Positions 44,419-52,525 are shown, counted from the first letter of the stretch. The stretch is 64,000 bases of DNA from Mannheimia granulomatis (GCF_011455695.1 NZ_CP015030.1:682001-746000); one strand, 5' to 3'. A program made the numbers and translations. Notes: generated from the sequence alone by a model not told the origin.

Positions 44419-44442
44419 AAGGGGCAAATTCGCCCCTTTTGT
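44419..44442 (+). terminator. Intra-operon hairpin between capsid and protease genes
   Basis: AAGGGGC and GCCCCTT form a 7-bp stem around AAATTC, followed by TTGTTGTTTT. It probably ends part of the transcripts, raising capsid over protease and portal, or stabilises the capsid mRNA. Confidence 0.65.
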
Positions 44443-44461
44443 TGTTTTAAAGGTGGAAATA

Positions 44462-45028
44462 ATGACAGATTTAGAAATTCGATCCGCCACACTCTCCGCA
44501 GATAAAGAAAGTAAAAAGTTAGTCGGTTATGTGGTGCAATGGAACAAAGACAGTGAAATTTTATGGGGAGAGTATATAGAACGATTCGCCCCAAATGCTT
44601 TCGCAGAATCACTAAAAAGCGGCCAAGACGTAAGAGCCTTATTTGAACACGACCACACAAAGCTACTAGGCAGAACATCAAGCGGTACTCTTACCCTTGA
44701 AGAAGATAATATCGGTTTGCGTTTTGAATTGCTGCCGCCTGATATACAAACTGGGCGTGATTTATTGGTAAGTGTAGAACGTGGCGATATTAGCGGAATG
44801 TCTTTTGGTTTTCGCACAGTCAAAAATGAATGGGATTTTAGCGTAGAGCCGAATACTAGAACGGTGTTACAAGCGGAACTGGTAGAAATTACAGTAACCA
44901 GCATTCCGGCTTATCCCGATTCTAGCCTAGAAATTTTGAAACGTTCGCAAGCGGTAGCAAAAGGCAACGATTCTTCAAATTGGCAAGATGATAACCGCCA
45001 TAAATGGCTTCATATTTTGGGGGCTTAA
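44462..45028 (+). CDS. HK97-family prohead protease
   Basis: This serine protease (S21-like) trims the capsid delta domain during head maturation. With the ATG at 44462 (after AGGTGG; the GTG at 44453 overlaps that site) it has 188 residues. Visible motifs are YIERFAPNAFAESL, the catalytic histidine in ALFEHDHTKLLGRT, and the catalytic serine in GDISGMSFGF, with EITVTSIPAYP after it. Its stop directly precedes the portal ATG. Confidence 0.92.
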   Translation: MTDLEIRSATLSADKESKKLVGYVVQWNKDSEILWGEYIERFAPNAFAESLKSGQDVRALFEHDHTKLLGRTSSGTLTLEEDNIGLRFELLPPDIQTGRDLLVSVERGDISGMSFGFRTVKNEWDFSVEPNTRTVLQAELVEITVTSIPAYPDSSLEILKRSQAVAKGNDSSNWQDDNRHKWLHILGA

Positions 45029-46252
45029 ATGTTCGGATTATTTAAAAAGAAACCTGAAACTAGAAGCCTTACCATTGATGACTTGTTCGCCAATATGGGA
45101 GCGGCTAACACCGGAGCCGGTGAATACGTTAGCTCTTACAATGCGGAATCATTGCCCGCCGTGCTTAATGCAGTAAATGTTATTTCTCAAGCGGTGGCGG
45201 CTATGCCTTGTTATCTATTTGAAGTAAACGCAGAAGGACGAAAACGCATAGAGAATCACAGCGTTGAATATTTGCTTAATGAAATGCCGAATCGCAATCA
45301 AACACCTTATCAATTTAAGGAGGTGATGATGAGGCACGTTCTTTTGAATGGTAATGCTTATGCGATTATCGGTTGGAATAGTAAGGGACAGCCCGAAACT
45401 TTAACCCCTTGCCCGCCTTATATGGTAAACGTTCAAAGAACGATTAAAGGCGATTACATTTATCAAATCACCAATTTAAACGGCAAAGTAAAAAACTACT
45501 TTCAAGATGAAATCCTACACTTACGCCACGCCTCTAATGATGGCTTTATGGGGCGTTCGCCTATTACGGTATGCCGTGAAGCGGTGGGGCTTGGATTGGC
45601 TCAACAGAAGCACGGTTCAAGCGTAATGAAAAACGGCTTGATGGCTGGCGGTATTGTAACAACTGCCGAATGGTTCGACCAAAGCAAAGGGCAAAAGGCG
45701 ATGGAAGCCTTGAAACGTTATCAAGGTGCGAAGAATGCCGGTAAAACACCGATTTTAGAAGGTGGAATGGAATATAAACAGCTTGGAATGAGTAACCAAG
45801 ATGCGGAATGGTTAGCGAGCCGTAAATTCACGATTGAAGATATAGCACGCATTTTTAATATCAGCCCTATCTTCCTTCAAGATTATAGCCACTCGACCTA
45901 TGCGAACTTTAGCGAAGCCAGTCGGGCGTTCTTAGGTCAGACCCTACGCCCCCACTTAGTCAATTTTGAACAACAATTAAAAGACGCCTTGATGATTGAT
46001 TTAACCAGCAATAGCAAGAAGCGTTACGTTGTGGAATTTGATACTAGCGATTTATTACGCACGAACCAGCAAGAACGCTTCAGTAGCTATGATGTAGCGA
46101 TTAAATGCGGAATCCTTAGCCCAAATGAAGCCCGTAAGCGTGAAGGCTTACCGCCTTATGTTGGCGGTGATGAATTTAGTCAAGCGTGGAAGCAAACCGT
46201 AGAAGTTAAGAAAGACAACTCAACAGGGGGCAAGAATGGCCAGAATGGTTAA
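45029..46252 (+). CDS. HK97-family portal protein
   Basis: The portal is the dodecameric ring at one capsid vertex through which DNA enters. The 407-residue protein has AVNVISQAVAAMPCYLFE, LLNGNAYAIIGWN, ILHLRHASNDGFMGRSPI and the C-terminal ISPIFLQDYSHSTYANFSEASRAF typical of the family. It overlaps the head closure gene by 17 bp. Confidence 0.93.
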   Translation: MFGLFKKKPETRSLTIDDLFANMGAANTGAGEYVSSYNAESLPAVLNAVNVISQAVAAMPCYLFEVNAEGRKRIENHSVEYLLNEMPNRNQTPYQFKEVMMRHVLLNGNAYAIIGWNSKGQPETLTPCPPYMVNVQRTIKGDYIYQITNLNGKVKNYFQDEILHLRHASNDGFMGRSPITVCREAVGLGLAQQKHGSSVMKNGLMAGGIVTTAEWFDQSKGQKAMEALKRYQGAKNAGKTPILEGGMEYKQLGMSNQDAEWLASRKFTIEDIARIFNISPIFLQDYSHSTYANFSEASRAFLGQTLRPHLVNFEQQLKDALMIDLTSNSKKRYVVEFDTSDLLRTNQQERFSSYDVAIKCGILSPNEARKREGLPPYVGGDEFSQAWKQTVEVKKDNSTGGKNGQNG

Positions 46253-46583
46253 AGCCGGTAAATTCGATAAGGTTATCACAATTCAAAAAGCGGTTGTCGG
46301 TTCAAATAATTTTGGTTCAGTTAAGCGTAATTGGCAAGATGTGAAAACCATTCGAGCCAGTATCGAGCCATTACAAGGACGAGAGTATTTTAGCGGCCCA
46401 TTTCAGCTAGGCGAAAACATTACCCGCATTCGTATTCGCTACCAACCTGATTTAGAGATTGATCGCAAAATGCGGATTAAATACGGCAATAAACTATTTG
46501 ATGTGTATTCCGTTATTGATGATAAGGAACGACACGAGGAGATCCAAATAATGTGTAAAGAAGGAGAAGCACATAATGGCTAA
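46236..46583 (+). CDS. Head closure / head-tail joining protein (SPP1 gp16-like family)
   Basis: The 115-residue protein fits the Phage_H_T_join family: GKFDKVITIQKAV, VKTIRASIEPLQGREYF, and IRIRYQPDLEIDRKMRIKYGNKLFDVYSVIDDKERHEEIQIMCKE. Such proteins plug the neck after packaging and offer the site for tail joining. CAGGGGG precedes the ATG at 46236. Confidence 0.85.
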   Translation: MARMVKAGKFDKVITIQKAVVGSNNFGSVKRNWQDVKTIRASIEPLQGREYFSGPFQLGENITRIRIRYQPDLEIDRKMRIKYGNKLFDVYSVIDDKERHEEIQIMCKEGEAHNG

Positions 46584-46893
46584 ACCTGAAATAGACTTAG
46601 ACGTAATCAAACAACATTTACGCATAGACCACGATTTAGATGATGATTTACTTGAAGAATATGCCGAAACGGCTTTAGAAGTTGCTCAACAGCATATCGG
46701 CAAAGTGTTTGGATCGGATAATACAAGTGAAACTATTAAATTCACTAAATCTATTAAAGTCGGTTGCTTAATGTATATAGGCCATCTATATGCTAATAGA
46801 GAGATGACTTCTGAGAGTATGGCTATTATGCGAGTTATCCCAATGTCTGTAGAAAGCCTTTGGAATCCATACAGAGAGCCAGCAATCTATTAA
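46576..46893 (+). CDS. Head-tail connector (HK97 gp6-like)
   Basis: The 105-residue acidic, helical protein has DLDVIKQHLRIDHDLDDDLLEEYAETALEVAQQHIGK and ends PMSVESLWNPYREP. This is the pattern of HK97 gp6-like adaptors that bind under the portal. It overlaps the head closure gene by 8 bp. Confidence 0.85.
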   Translation: MAKPEIDLDVIKQHLRIDHDLDDDLLEEYAETALEVAQQHIGKVFGSDNTSETIKFTKSIKVGCLMYIGHLYANREMTSESMAIMRVIPMSVESLWNPYREPAIY

Positions 46894-46903
46894 GGGGGAA
46901 ATT

Positions 46904-47260
46904 ATGCCACTACAACCCTTAAGGCGTTGCACCTTTCCCGGTTGTCGTAATCGTGTGAAGTCTGGACGATGTGAAGAACATAAACCGAAGGACACCCGAG
47001 AGAGTGCAGCTAAACGAGGTTACGATCACCGATGGACGAAATACCGCAAAGGCTACTTAGCACAAAATCCCTTGTGTGTGATGTGTTTAACAAAAGGAAT
47101 CTACACACCAGCAACGGTGATAGACCATATTAAACCAGTTGAGAACGGACAAGCTGATCCGCTCTTTTGGGTGCAATCAAACCATCAAGCATTATGCCGT
47201 GATTGCCACAGCTACAAGACACGAGAGATAGACAAACGAGGATATGGAGCGAAGAAATAA
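46904..47260 (+). CDS. Phage HNH endonuclease
   Basis: The 118-residue protein has an N-terminal cysteine pair (CTFPGCRNRVKSGRCEEH) and an HNH core: NPLCVMCLTKGIYTPATVIDHIKPV followed by SNHQALCRDCHSYKT. In cos phages and satellites of the HK97 type such an HNH protein sits beside terS and takes part in terminase cutting at cos. AAGGGGGAAATT precedes the ATG. The 324-bp gap to terS holds a candidate cos site and palindromes. Confidence 0.88.
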   Translation: MPLQPLRRCTFPGCRNRVKSGRCEEHKPKDTRESAAKRGYDHRWTKYRKGYLAQNPLCVMCLTKGIYTPATVIDHIKPVENGQADPLFWVQSNHQALCRDCHSYKTREIDKRGYGAKK

Positions 47261-47348
47261 AAGTATTCGTATGATACGAATACTTGACTAATAAATGAAC
47301 GAAACTCAAATATGAGTTTTGCGGGAAAATTAAACAATCTCAACCAGT

Positions 47349-47395
47349 GGGGGGAGTTTTAAAAAGAAATTGCTTTAGCCGTAGAACCGCCCCCC
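47349..47395. other. Candidate cos site
   Basis: GGGGGG (47349-47354) and CCGCCCCCC (47387-47395) bracket an AT-rich centre, between the HNH and terS genes. In an AT-rich genome such opposed G/C runs are rare. Position and composition fit cosN sites of HK97-like elements, but the cut position cannot be read from the sequence. Confidence 0.5.
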
Positions 47396-47440
47396 TAATA
47401 GAATTTTTACGCACAGCAATTTTTCAGAAAATATAGGTGC

Positions 47441-47453
47441 GGTCATTATGACC
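47441..47453. repeat. Palindrome GGTCATTATGACC, copy 1
   Basis: This perfect 13-bp palindrome with an A/T centre sits in TGCGGTCATTATGACCTC (47438-47455). The same 18 bp, with one difference at the centre, occurs at 54423-54440. It may be an operator or protein-binding site of the island. Confidence 0.5.
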
Positions 47454-47462
47454 TCTCCTCAA

Positions 47463-47555
47463 TCTGCTGAATTTTCAGCAGATCAATTTCCCCAAATTTG
47501 GGGAGATTGAACGAACGAAGTTTTGCGTTGGTTAGTCTCCTCAATTTTGAGGAGA
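47463..47555. repeat. Three related palindromes upstream of terS
   Basis: TCTGCTGAATTTTCAGCAGA (47463-47482), TCCCCAAATTTGGGGA (47489-47504) and TCTCCTCAATTTTGAGGAGA (47536-47555) are each perfect palindromes. All have an AATTT-type centre and are followed by GATCAA, GATTGAA or GATTAAA. The stems differ by matched changes on both arms, as in a structured RNA or a binding-site family. Confidence 0.65.
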
Positions 47556-47584
47556 TTAAATCAAAACATTAAAGGACTGAACGA

Positions 47585-47944
47585 ATGACAAAAAAGAAAC
47601 TACCCAAAGCCCCCGACTACCTCGACAAAATCGCAAAGGAACAATGGGGCAGTAAAATTAAAGTATTAGCTGAGCGTGGCGATATAACAAGCGAAGATTA
47701 CACCAATTTAGAGCTTTATTGCGTGAATTATTCACTTTATCGACAAGCGGTTCAAAATATCGCAGAACGTGGCTTTAGCATTACCAACAGCCAAGGTACA
47801 GAAGCACGCAATCCGGCACTTACAGCTAAAAGCGAAGCTGAAAAAATCATTATAAAGATGTCTTCATTACTAGGCTTTGACCCGGTAAGCAGACGTAAAA
47901 CCCCGATAGATACCGAAGAAACTGACGCACTAGACCAACTATGA
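47585..47944 (+). CDS. Terminase small subunit (P27 family)
   Basis: TerS recognises the packaging site. The 119-residue protein shows the P27-like pattern: PKAPDYLDKIAKEQW start, YTNLELYCVNYSLYRQAVQNI, and ARNPALTAKSEAEKIIIKMSSLLGFDPVSR. The stop overlaps the TerL start (ATGA). Confidence 0.9.
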   Translation: MTKKKLPKAPDYLDKIAKEQWGSKIKVLAERGDITSEDYTNLELYCVNYSLYRQAVQNIAERGFSITNSQGTEARNPALTAKSEAEKIIIKMSSLLGFDPVSRRKTPIDTEETDALDQL

Positions 47945-49611
47945 CACCGTGGCACACTTACGCAGAACAAGTACAAAATGGCGAAATCATCGCTTGTAAA
48001 CGCATAAAGCAAGCGGTAGAGCGTTATTTTTCTGACCTAAACAACCCCGAATACTATTTTGATGAAGAGATTGTAACGAAATTCATCAAGTTTTCAGCCC
48101 TTTGCCCGCACGTTAAAGGGCCTTTATACGGCAAACCGATAGAGCTTTCAGACTGGCAAATCTTCTTATTTGCGAACATTTTAGGCTTTAAATACCGTGA
48201 TAGTGGCTTGCGAAAATACAGATCCGCTTATGTTCAAGTGGCACGAAAAAACGCAAAAAGCACGGTGGCGGCAATACTGGCTAACTGGTGGCTGGTTATG
48301 GAAGAAGGGCAACAAGATATTTACACTGCAGCAGTAAGCCGAGATCAAGCCCGAATTGTATTTGATGACGCAAAGAAAATGGCAACCTTAAGCAAGCCAT
48401 TAAGCAAACGCCTCACAATCCAACAGCACAAAATGCTATACACGCAAAAAAATAGCCTAATGCGACCGCTTGCGGCTAAATCCTCCACCATTGAAGGTAC
48501 AAACCCAAGCCTTGCGATTGTGGACGAATACCACTTACACCCCGATAACAGCGTATATAGTGCGTTAGAGCTAGGGCAAGGGGCAAGACCTGAAGGGCTT
48601 TTATTTGCGATCACGACTGCGGGCAGTAACACTATTTCAGCCTGTAAACAACATTATGATTATTGCTGCCAAATTTTGGACGGTTCAGAACAGAACGAGA
48701 GCATTTTTATAATGATTTTTGAGCTAGACGATGAAACCGATATTGACGACCCGAAAAACTGGATCAAGGCAAACCCCAACATAGGGAAATCTATTCCTTA
48801 CAAAGATTTTGAAAATACCATAGCCAAAGCAAGGGGCATTCCGTCCGAATGGGTGGAAATGCTAACTAAACGCTTCAATGTATGGTGCAACGGCTCTACC
48901 CCGTGGCTAGGTGATGGCAACTGGAAAGCGTGCGAAAGAGCCTACCACGAAGAAGAATTACAAGGTAAAGCGTGCTATATGGGGCTTGATTTATCCAGTA
49001 CCAACGACTTAACAAGCCTTTGCTATGTTTTCCCGGTGGAACAAAACAAAGTACGAATAATCACCCGGCACTACATACCCGAATACCAGCTTGCGAATGT
49101 GGCAAACAAGAACCGTGCGATGTATCGCAACTGGGAGCGTATGGGCTGGCTACGCATTACTAAGGGCGACTGTATCGATTATGACCGAATTAGAGATGAT
49201 ATTTTCAAAGACGCAGAAAAATTTGAAATCAAGATGATCGGCTTCGATGTATGGAACGCTACCCACTTAAGAACGCAGTTACAAGGCTATGGGCTGGAAG
49301 TTGAGCCATTCCCACAAACCTATCAACGCTATAGCCCTGTGGCAAAATCAGCCGAAGTGCTAATCAATCGCCAAATGATAGAGCATAACGGAGACCCTAT
49401 TCTAGCGTGGGCGTTATCAAATGTCGTAATGGAATCCGATGCCAACGCCAACATTAAGCCGAACAAGAAGAAATCAGCAAATAAAATCGACCCGGCAATC
49501 GCCTTTTTAATGGCGTTAGGCACTTATCAGCTTGAATATGGCGATCTTGCTTTCGAGATGACAGAAGAACAACGTAAAACCCTAGAGAATTTCACAGGAG
49601 TGGATATTTAA
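47941..49611 (+). CDS. Terminase large subunit
   Basis: TerL is the packaging ATPase and nuclease. The 556-residue protein has a Walker A-like VARKNAKST (around residues 100-108), Walker B LAIVDEYHLH (191-200) and a nuclease acidic residue region GLDLSSTNDLTSL (around 348-360). This is the HK97/P27 partner type (Terminase_1). It overlaps terS by 4 bp and the next ORF by 1 bp. Confidence 0.94.
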   Translation: MTPWHTYAEQVQNGEIIACKRIKQAVERYFSDLNNPEYYFDEEIVTKFIKFSALCPHVKGPLYGKPIELSDWQIFLFANILGFKYRDSGLRKYRSAYVQVARKNAKSTVAAILANWWLVMEEGQQDIYTAAVSRDQARIVFDDAKKMATLSKPLSKRLTIQQHKMLYTQKNSLMRPLAAKSSTIEGTNPSLAIVDEYHLHPDNSVYSALELGQGARPEGLLFAITTAGSNTISACKQHYDYCCQILDGSEQNESIFIMIFELDDETDIDDPKNWIKANPNIGKSIPYKDFENTIAKARGIPSEWVEMLTKRFNVWCNGSTPWLGDGNWKACERAYHEEELQGKACYMGLDLSSTNDLTSLCYVFPVEQNKVRIITRHYIPEYQLANVANKNRAMYRNWERMGWLRITKGDCIDYDRIRDDIFKDAEKFEIKMIGFDVWNATHLRTQLQGYGLEVEPFPQTYQRYSPVAKSAEVLINRQMIEHNGDPILAWALSNVVMESDANANIKPNKKKSANKIDPAIAFLMALGTYQLEYGDLAFEMTEEQRKTLENFTGVDI

Positions 49612-49862
49612 TGAAATGCGAATTTGCGAAAACTAACCCGCTAATCATCAAGCAAGCGGTTGAATTTTACCTAAAAAATAAAAATGGCTTATTTACCTTT
49701 GTTAGCCTATGGAATGATGAAGAGCCATTCCCAAAAGATGAACTATTAATCTGTTTAGATGTGTGGATTAAACAGCTAAAAGAGCTGCATTCAACCGCAT
49801 CGACAATCGAAACCGAACTCACCCTTAAAAACCTATTAGAAAAACGGAGAAAGCTAAAATGA
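49611..49862 (+). CDS. Hypothetical protein between TerL and gp10-like gene
   Basis: I do not recognise this 83-residue protein (MKCEFAKTNPLIIKQAV...), which is rich in Leu, Lys and Glu and predicted helical. Tight coupling (TAATG with terL, ATGA with the next gene) supports translation. A role in head assembly or packaging is inferred from position only. Confidence 0.65.
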   Translation: MKCEFAKTNPLIIKQAVEFYLKNKNGLFTFVSLWNDEEPFPKDELLICLDVWIKQLKELHSTASTIETELTLKNLLEKRRKLK

Positions 49863-50326
49863 GTGCCAAAATTACAGGACTTAAAGAACTACAGCAAGCC
49901 TTGAAGAAGAAAGAAAAAGAAATTCAGAGCAAGGCTAAAAAAGCGATCAGAAAATCGCTGAATGCCGGGGCAAAAGAGGCAAAAGGCATAATGAAGCCTT
50001 ATATTCCTGTGCTAGGCTCAAGCACTAATTTTAGACAAAAAGGCACGGTAAAAAACAACCTCCGACACCGCACTCATATAGCCCGAGATGGTTTAAGCGG
50101 ATCGACTATTATCAGAATTAGACGAGCTGGCGGAAAACGTATGGCAAGAGTAGGCGAAAATACGAGAGACCGCACCGACCCTTTCTACTGGTTTATGCTT
50201 GATCGAGGAACAAGCAAAATGACCGGCACACACTTTTTTGACAAAGGAGCAAAAGCGGCAGAGGAAAGAGCCTTGCGAACGGTAGCAAATACTTTTGAAA
50301 AAGAGATGAAAGATGTTATAAAATAA
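49859..50326 (+). CDS. HK97 gp10-like head-tail protein
   Basis: The 155-residue basic protein has the pattern of the HK97-gp10 family: KITGLKELQQALKKKEKEIQSKAKKAIRKSLNAGAKEAKGIMKPYIPV and FYWFMLDRGTSKMTGTHFFDKG. In tailed phages this family acts in the neck or tail completion (comparable to lambda gpZ). With the gpU-like and connector genes it completes a neck on which a foreign tail could dock. Confidence 0.82.
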   Translation: MSAKITGLKELQQALKKKEKEIQSKAKKAIRKSLNAGAKEAKGIMKPYIPVLGSSTNFRQKGTVKNNLRHRTHIARDGLSGSTIIRIRRAGGKRMARVGENTRDRTDPFYWFMLDRGTSKMTGTHFFDKGAKAAEERALRTVANTFEKEMKDVIK

Positions 50327-50388
50327 TCTCAATAATTAATACCTATGAATAACCTAAAAAATTATTTTAAACAAATGAAGATTTATAT

Positions 50389-50574
50389 ATGAAAAAGTTT
50401 AATGTGAGCTATGTTATTTTATGCTATGACAGAGGCATAATTTCTGAAAATTTTTTAGAAGATGTTATTGCTGAAAATGCTCAAAAAGCAAGGTTAGAGG
50501 CAATTCGTAAATTATCAACTATTTATCCAAAAACTAATCCACAAATTGTAGATGTAATAGAAATAATAGAATAA
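50389..50574 (+). CDS. Small hypothetical protein
   Basis: A 61-residue protein (MKKFNVSYVILCYDRGIISENF...). No family is recognised. AAATGAAGAT before the ATG is a weak ribosome site. It lies just after the head operon. Confidence 0.45.
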   Translation: MKKFNVSYVILCYDRGIISENFLEDVIAENAQKARLEAIRKLSTIYPKTNPQIVDVIEIIE

Positions 50575-50584
50575 TAACCCAATT

Positions 50585-50639
50585 TAATGCACCTAGGCTG
50601 ATCCCCGAAAGCAAGAAACCTTATCTTGTTGGTGCATTA
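50585..50639. other. Long inverted repeat of unknown role
   Basis: TAATGCACC (50585-50593) and GGTGCATTA (50631-50639) are perfectly complementary over 9 bp and enclose 37 nt, including CCCCGAAAGC. In RNA this could form one stem-loop. It occupies the gap before the exonuclease pseudogene. No known RNA family is recognised. Confidence 0.45.
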
Positions 50640-50674
50640 CCTATCTATAAGGACTAAATGCTAAAGGGGCGTTT

Positions 50675-51530
50675 ATGAATAAATTCGTTATTGTGGATAT
50701 TGAAACCGCAAACCCAGATATTACCAGTATTTGCCAAATCGCTATAGTAACCTATGAAAATGGCGAGATTACAGACCAATGGCACACCTTAATCAATCCT
50801 AAAACTTACTTCCACGAAATAAATGTAATGATACACGGCATCACAGAAAGAAAAGTAAGAAATGCACCGACATCTTTCAGATGTGGCGGATATTATCAAA
50901 GAAAAATTTGCGGATAACTTAATTTGTTCTTACGGAGCATTTGATAGAAGTTCATTGACTAGAATTTTCCCTGAATTACCTAATCAATGGCTTGATATTG
51001 TTAGAGTAGTACGCCGTTCTTGGGATAAACAATTTGCTAAATATGGTTATGGTTTATCAAGTATGGCGGAAGCATTAAAGATTAATCAAGAAAACCATCA
51101 CGATGCTTTAGATGATGTGTTAGTAGCTGGTGAAATCCTAAAGAAAGCATTAGCGGATAGCCAGCAAGATTTAGCATTTTGGCTAGATAGGGTAAGAAAA
51201 CCTATTGATCTTGAAGCATACAATAAGGCTCACAGCAAATTAGAAGGAAATCCGGAAGGCTCGTTATATGGTGAAACAGTCGTATTTACTGGTGAATTAT
51301 CAATACCAAGAGCAAAAGCGGCAGAAATGGCGGCTCAAGCAGGTTGTAATGTTGCAACAGGAGTAAGCAAGAAAGTAACGTTACTTGTTATCGGTGAACA
51401 AGATATAACAAAATTAGCAGGCAAAGAATTAAGCAGTAAAGAAATAAAAGCAAGGGAGCTAATAGAAAAAGGATACCCTATTCAATTACTTTCAGAAAGT
51501 GATTTTTATCATTTAATCCAATCATCATAG
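50675..51530 (+). pseudogene. DEDDh 3'-5' exonuclease with C-terminal BRCT domain, frameshifted
   Basis: Two overlapping frames make one protein of about 285 residues. The first (50675-50917) has Exo I FVIVDIETANPD and ends ITERKVRNAPT. The second picks up with DVADIIKEKFADNLICSYGAFDRSSL (Exo II), HHDALDDVLVAGEI (Exo III), and a BRCT domain GETVVFTGELSIPRAKAAEMAAQAGCNV. The shift lies near 50870-50876, where ACATCTTTCAG would read through as ACATTTTCAG, that is one extra base. It looks like cargo, perhaps related to DNA repair or defence. A sequencing error would make it an intact gene. Confidence 0.8.
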
Positions 51531-51543
51531 GATATTATTATTT

Positions 51544-52515
51544 ATGACTAATCAAAAATTCTTACCTAAGAAAGCATATTCAATCAATGACGCAGTAAAG
51601 TATATTTCTTTAAACCATAATATAAGCATAACAGAAGCAGATTTACTTGAATATATTCAGAATGGTGATTTAGTGGCTTCTATTCATATAGACGGAAGAA
51701 TAAATAAAATAGACTGTATCAATAGAAAAGAGCTTGCTGAAAATGAAAAGTTAAGAGTTCGTAGTGAAGAAATATTCTTACAATTTAGTAAATCAGAATG
51801 CAATGCCACAATTCAAAGAAATGAAGATTTTGAAGTCATAAGCATAGACTTAAGAAATATTTATTTTAATATAACTGTAATTCTAAATGATGAATTTTAT
51901 CTAGATAGCTACTTTTCTGATAATGATAAAATTAGGCTATACTCTGGTGAAATAGGAAGATTTCAAAATATATTATTTAATGGTTATTTTCCTTTGCCTA
52001 GAGAAATATTTGATAAGTACAACGTGAGAGAACTTATTTTACAAGGCTACATAGATGAGCTAGAGGATATAAAAGCAAACACAGGGGAATCGTTCTACTT
52101 TCATTTACCTTTTTATGAAAATAGAACAAAAGTATATTTAGATGATATTTATATTCTTCATCAAGATATTATTGAGTTTTTAGAGTTGTTTTCTGTTATT
52201 GAGCCAAATAATAAACAAGATGAGTTACAGAAACTAAAAAATCAAATCAAAGAGAAAAACGAGGAGATTTCAAAATTTTATCAAGACACAGGAACAAAAG
52301 AGCGTATCAGCGTTCAGCAAAAGCAACTATTTGCCCTATTAGTTAAAAAATGTTATTCAAATCTGGATAGTAGAAATAAAGTATTTGAAGTGATAAATGC
52401 GGACTTGAAAGAAGCAGGAATAAGAAATACTGCAATTAAAGCTGATACATTCTACAAATTGATTGATGAATCAGCTGATTTTACAAAAGAAATTTTTCCG
52501 CCCAAAAAATCCTAA
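51544..52515 (+). CDS. Hypothetical island cargo protein
   Basis: I do not recognise a named family. The 323-residue protein starts with KKAYSINDAVKYISLNHNISITEADLLEYIQNGDLVASI, which resembles small winged-helix/MerR-like N-termini of phage-associated proteins. A middle domain, a Lys/Glu-rich helix (about residues 225-245) and a C-terminal block KQLFALLVKKCYSN... with AIKADTFYKLIDES follow. It has lower GC content than its neighbours and stands alone between the head module and AlpA, followed by a terminator. The position suggests cargo, for instance defence or regulation; the function is not known. Confidence 0.7.
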   Translation: MTNQKFLPKKAYSINDAVKYISLNHNISITEADLLEYIQNGDLVASIHIDGRINKIDCINRKELAENEKLRVRSEEIFLQFSKSECNATIQRNEDFEVISIDLRNIYFNITVILNDEFYLDSYFSDNDKIRLYSGEIGRFQNILFNGYFPLPREIFDKYNVRELILQGYIDELEDIKANTGESFYFHLPFYENRTKVYLDDIYILHQDIIEFLELFSVIEPNNKQDELQKLKNQIKEKNEEISKFYQDTGTKERISVQQKQLFALLVKKCYSNLDSRNKVFEVINADLKEAGIRNTAIKADTFYKLIDESADFTKEIFPPKKS

Positions 52516-52525
52516 TCTTCCATTT

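Noticed and set aside
44453-44464. GTG at 44453 as start of the prohead protease
   Set aside because: The GTG overlaps the AGGTGG ribosome site; the ATG at 44462 has correct spacing.
46904-47260. HNH gene as an independent homing endonuclease
   Set aside because: It is in line with the operon, small, and directly upstream of the candidate cos site and terS, the usual place of the packaging-associated HNH protein.
50585-50639. Fluoride or other known riboswitch
   Set aside because: The stem-loop with CCCCGAAAGC does not fit a riboswitch consensus that I can recall, and the downstream gene is not a typical target.
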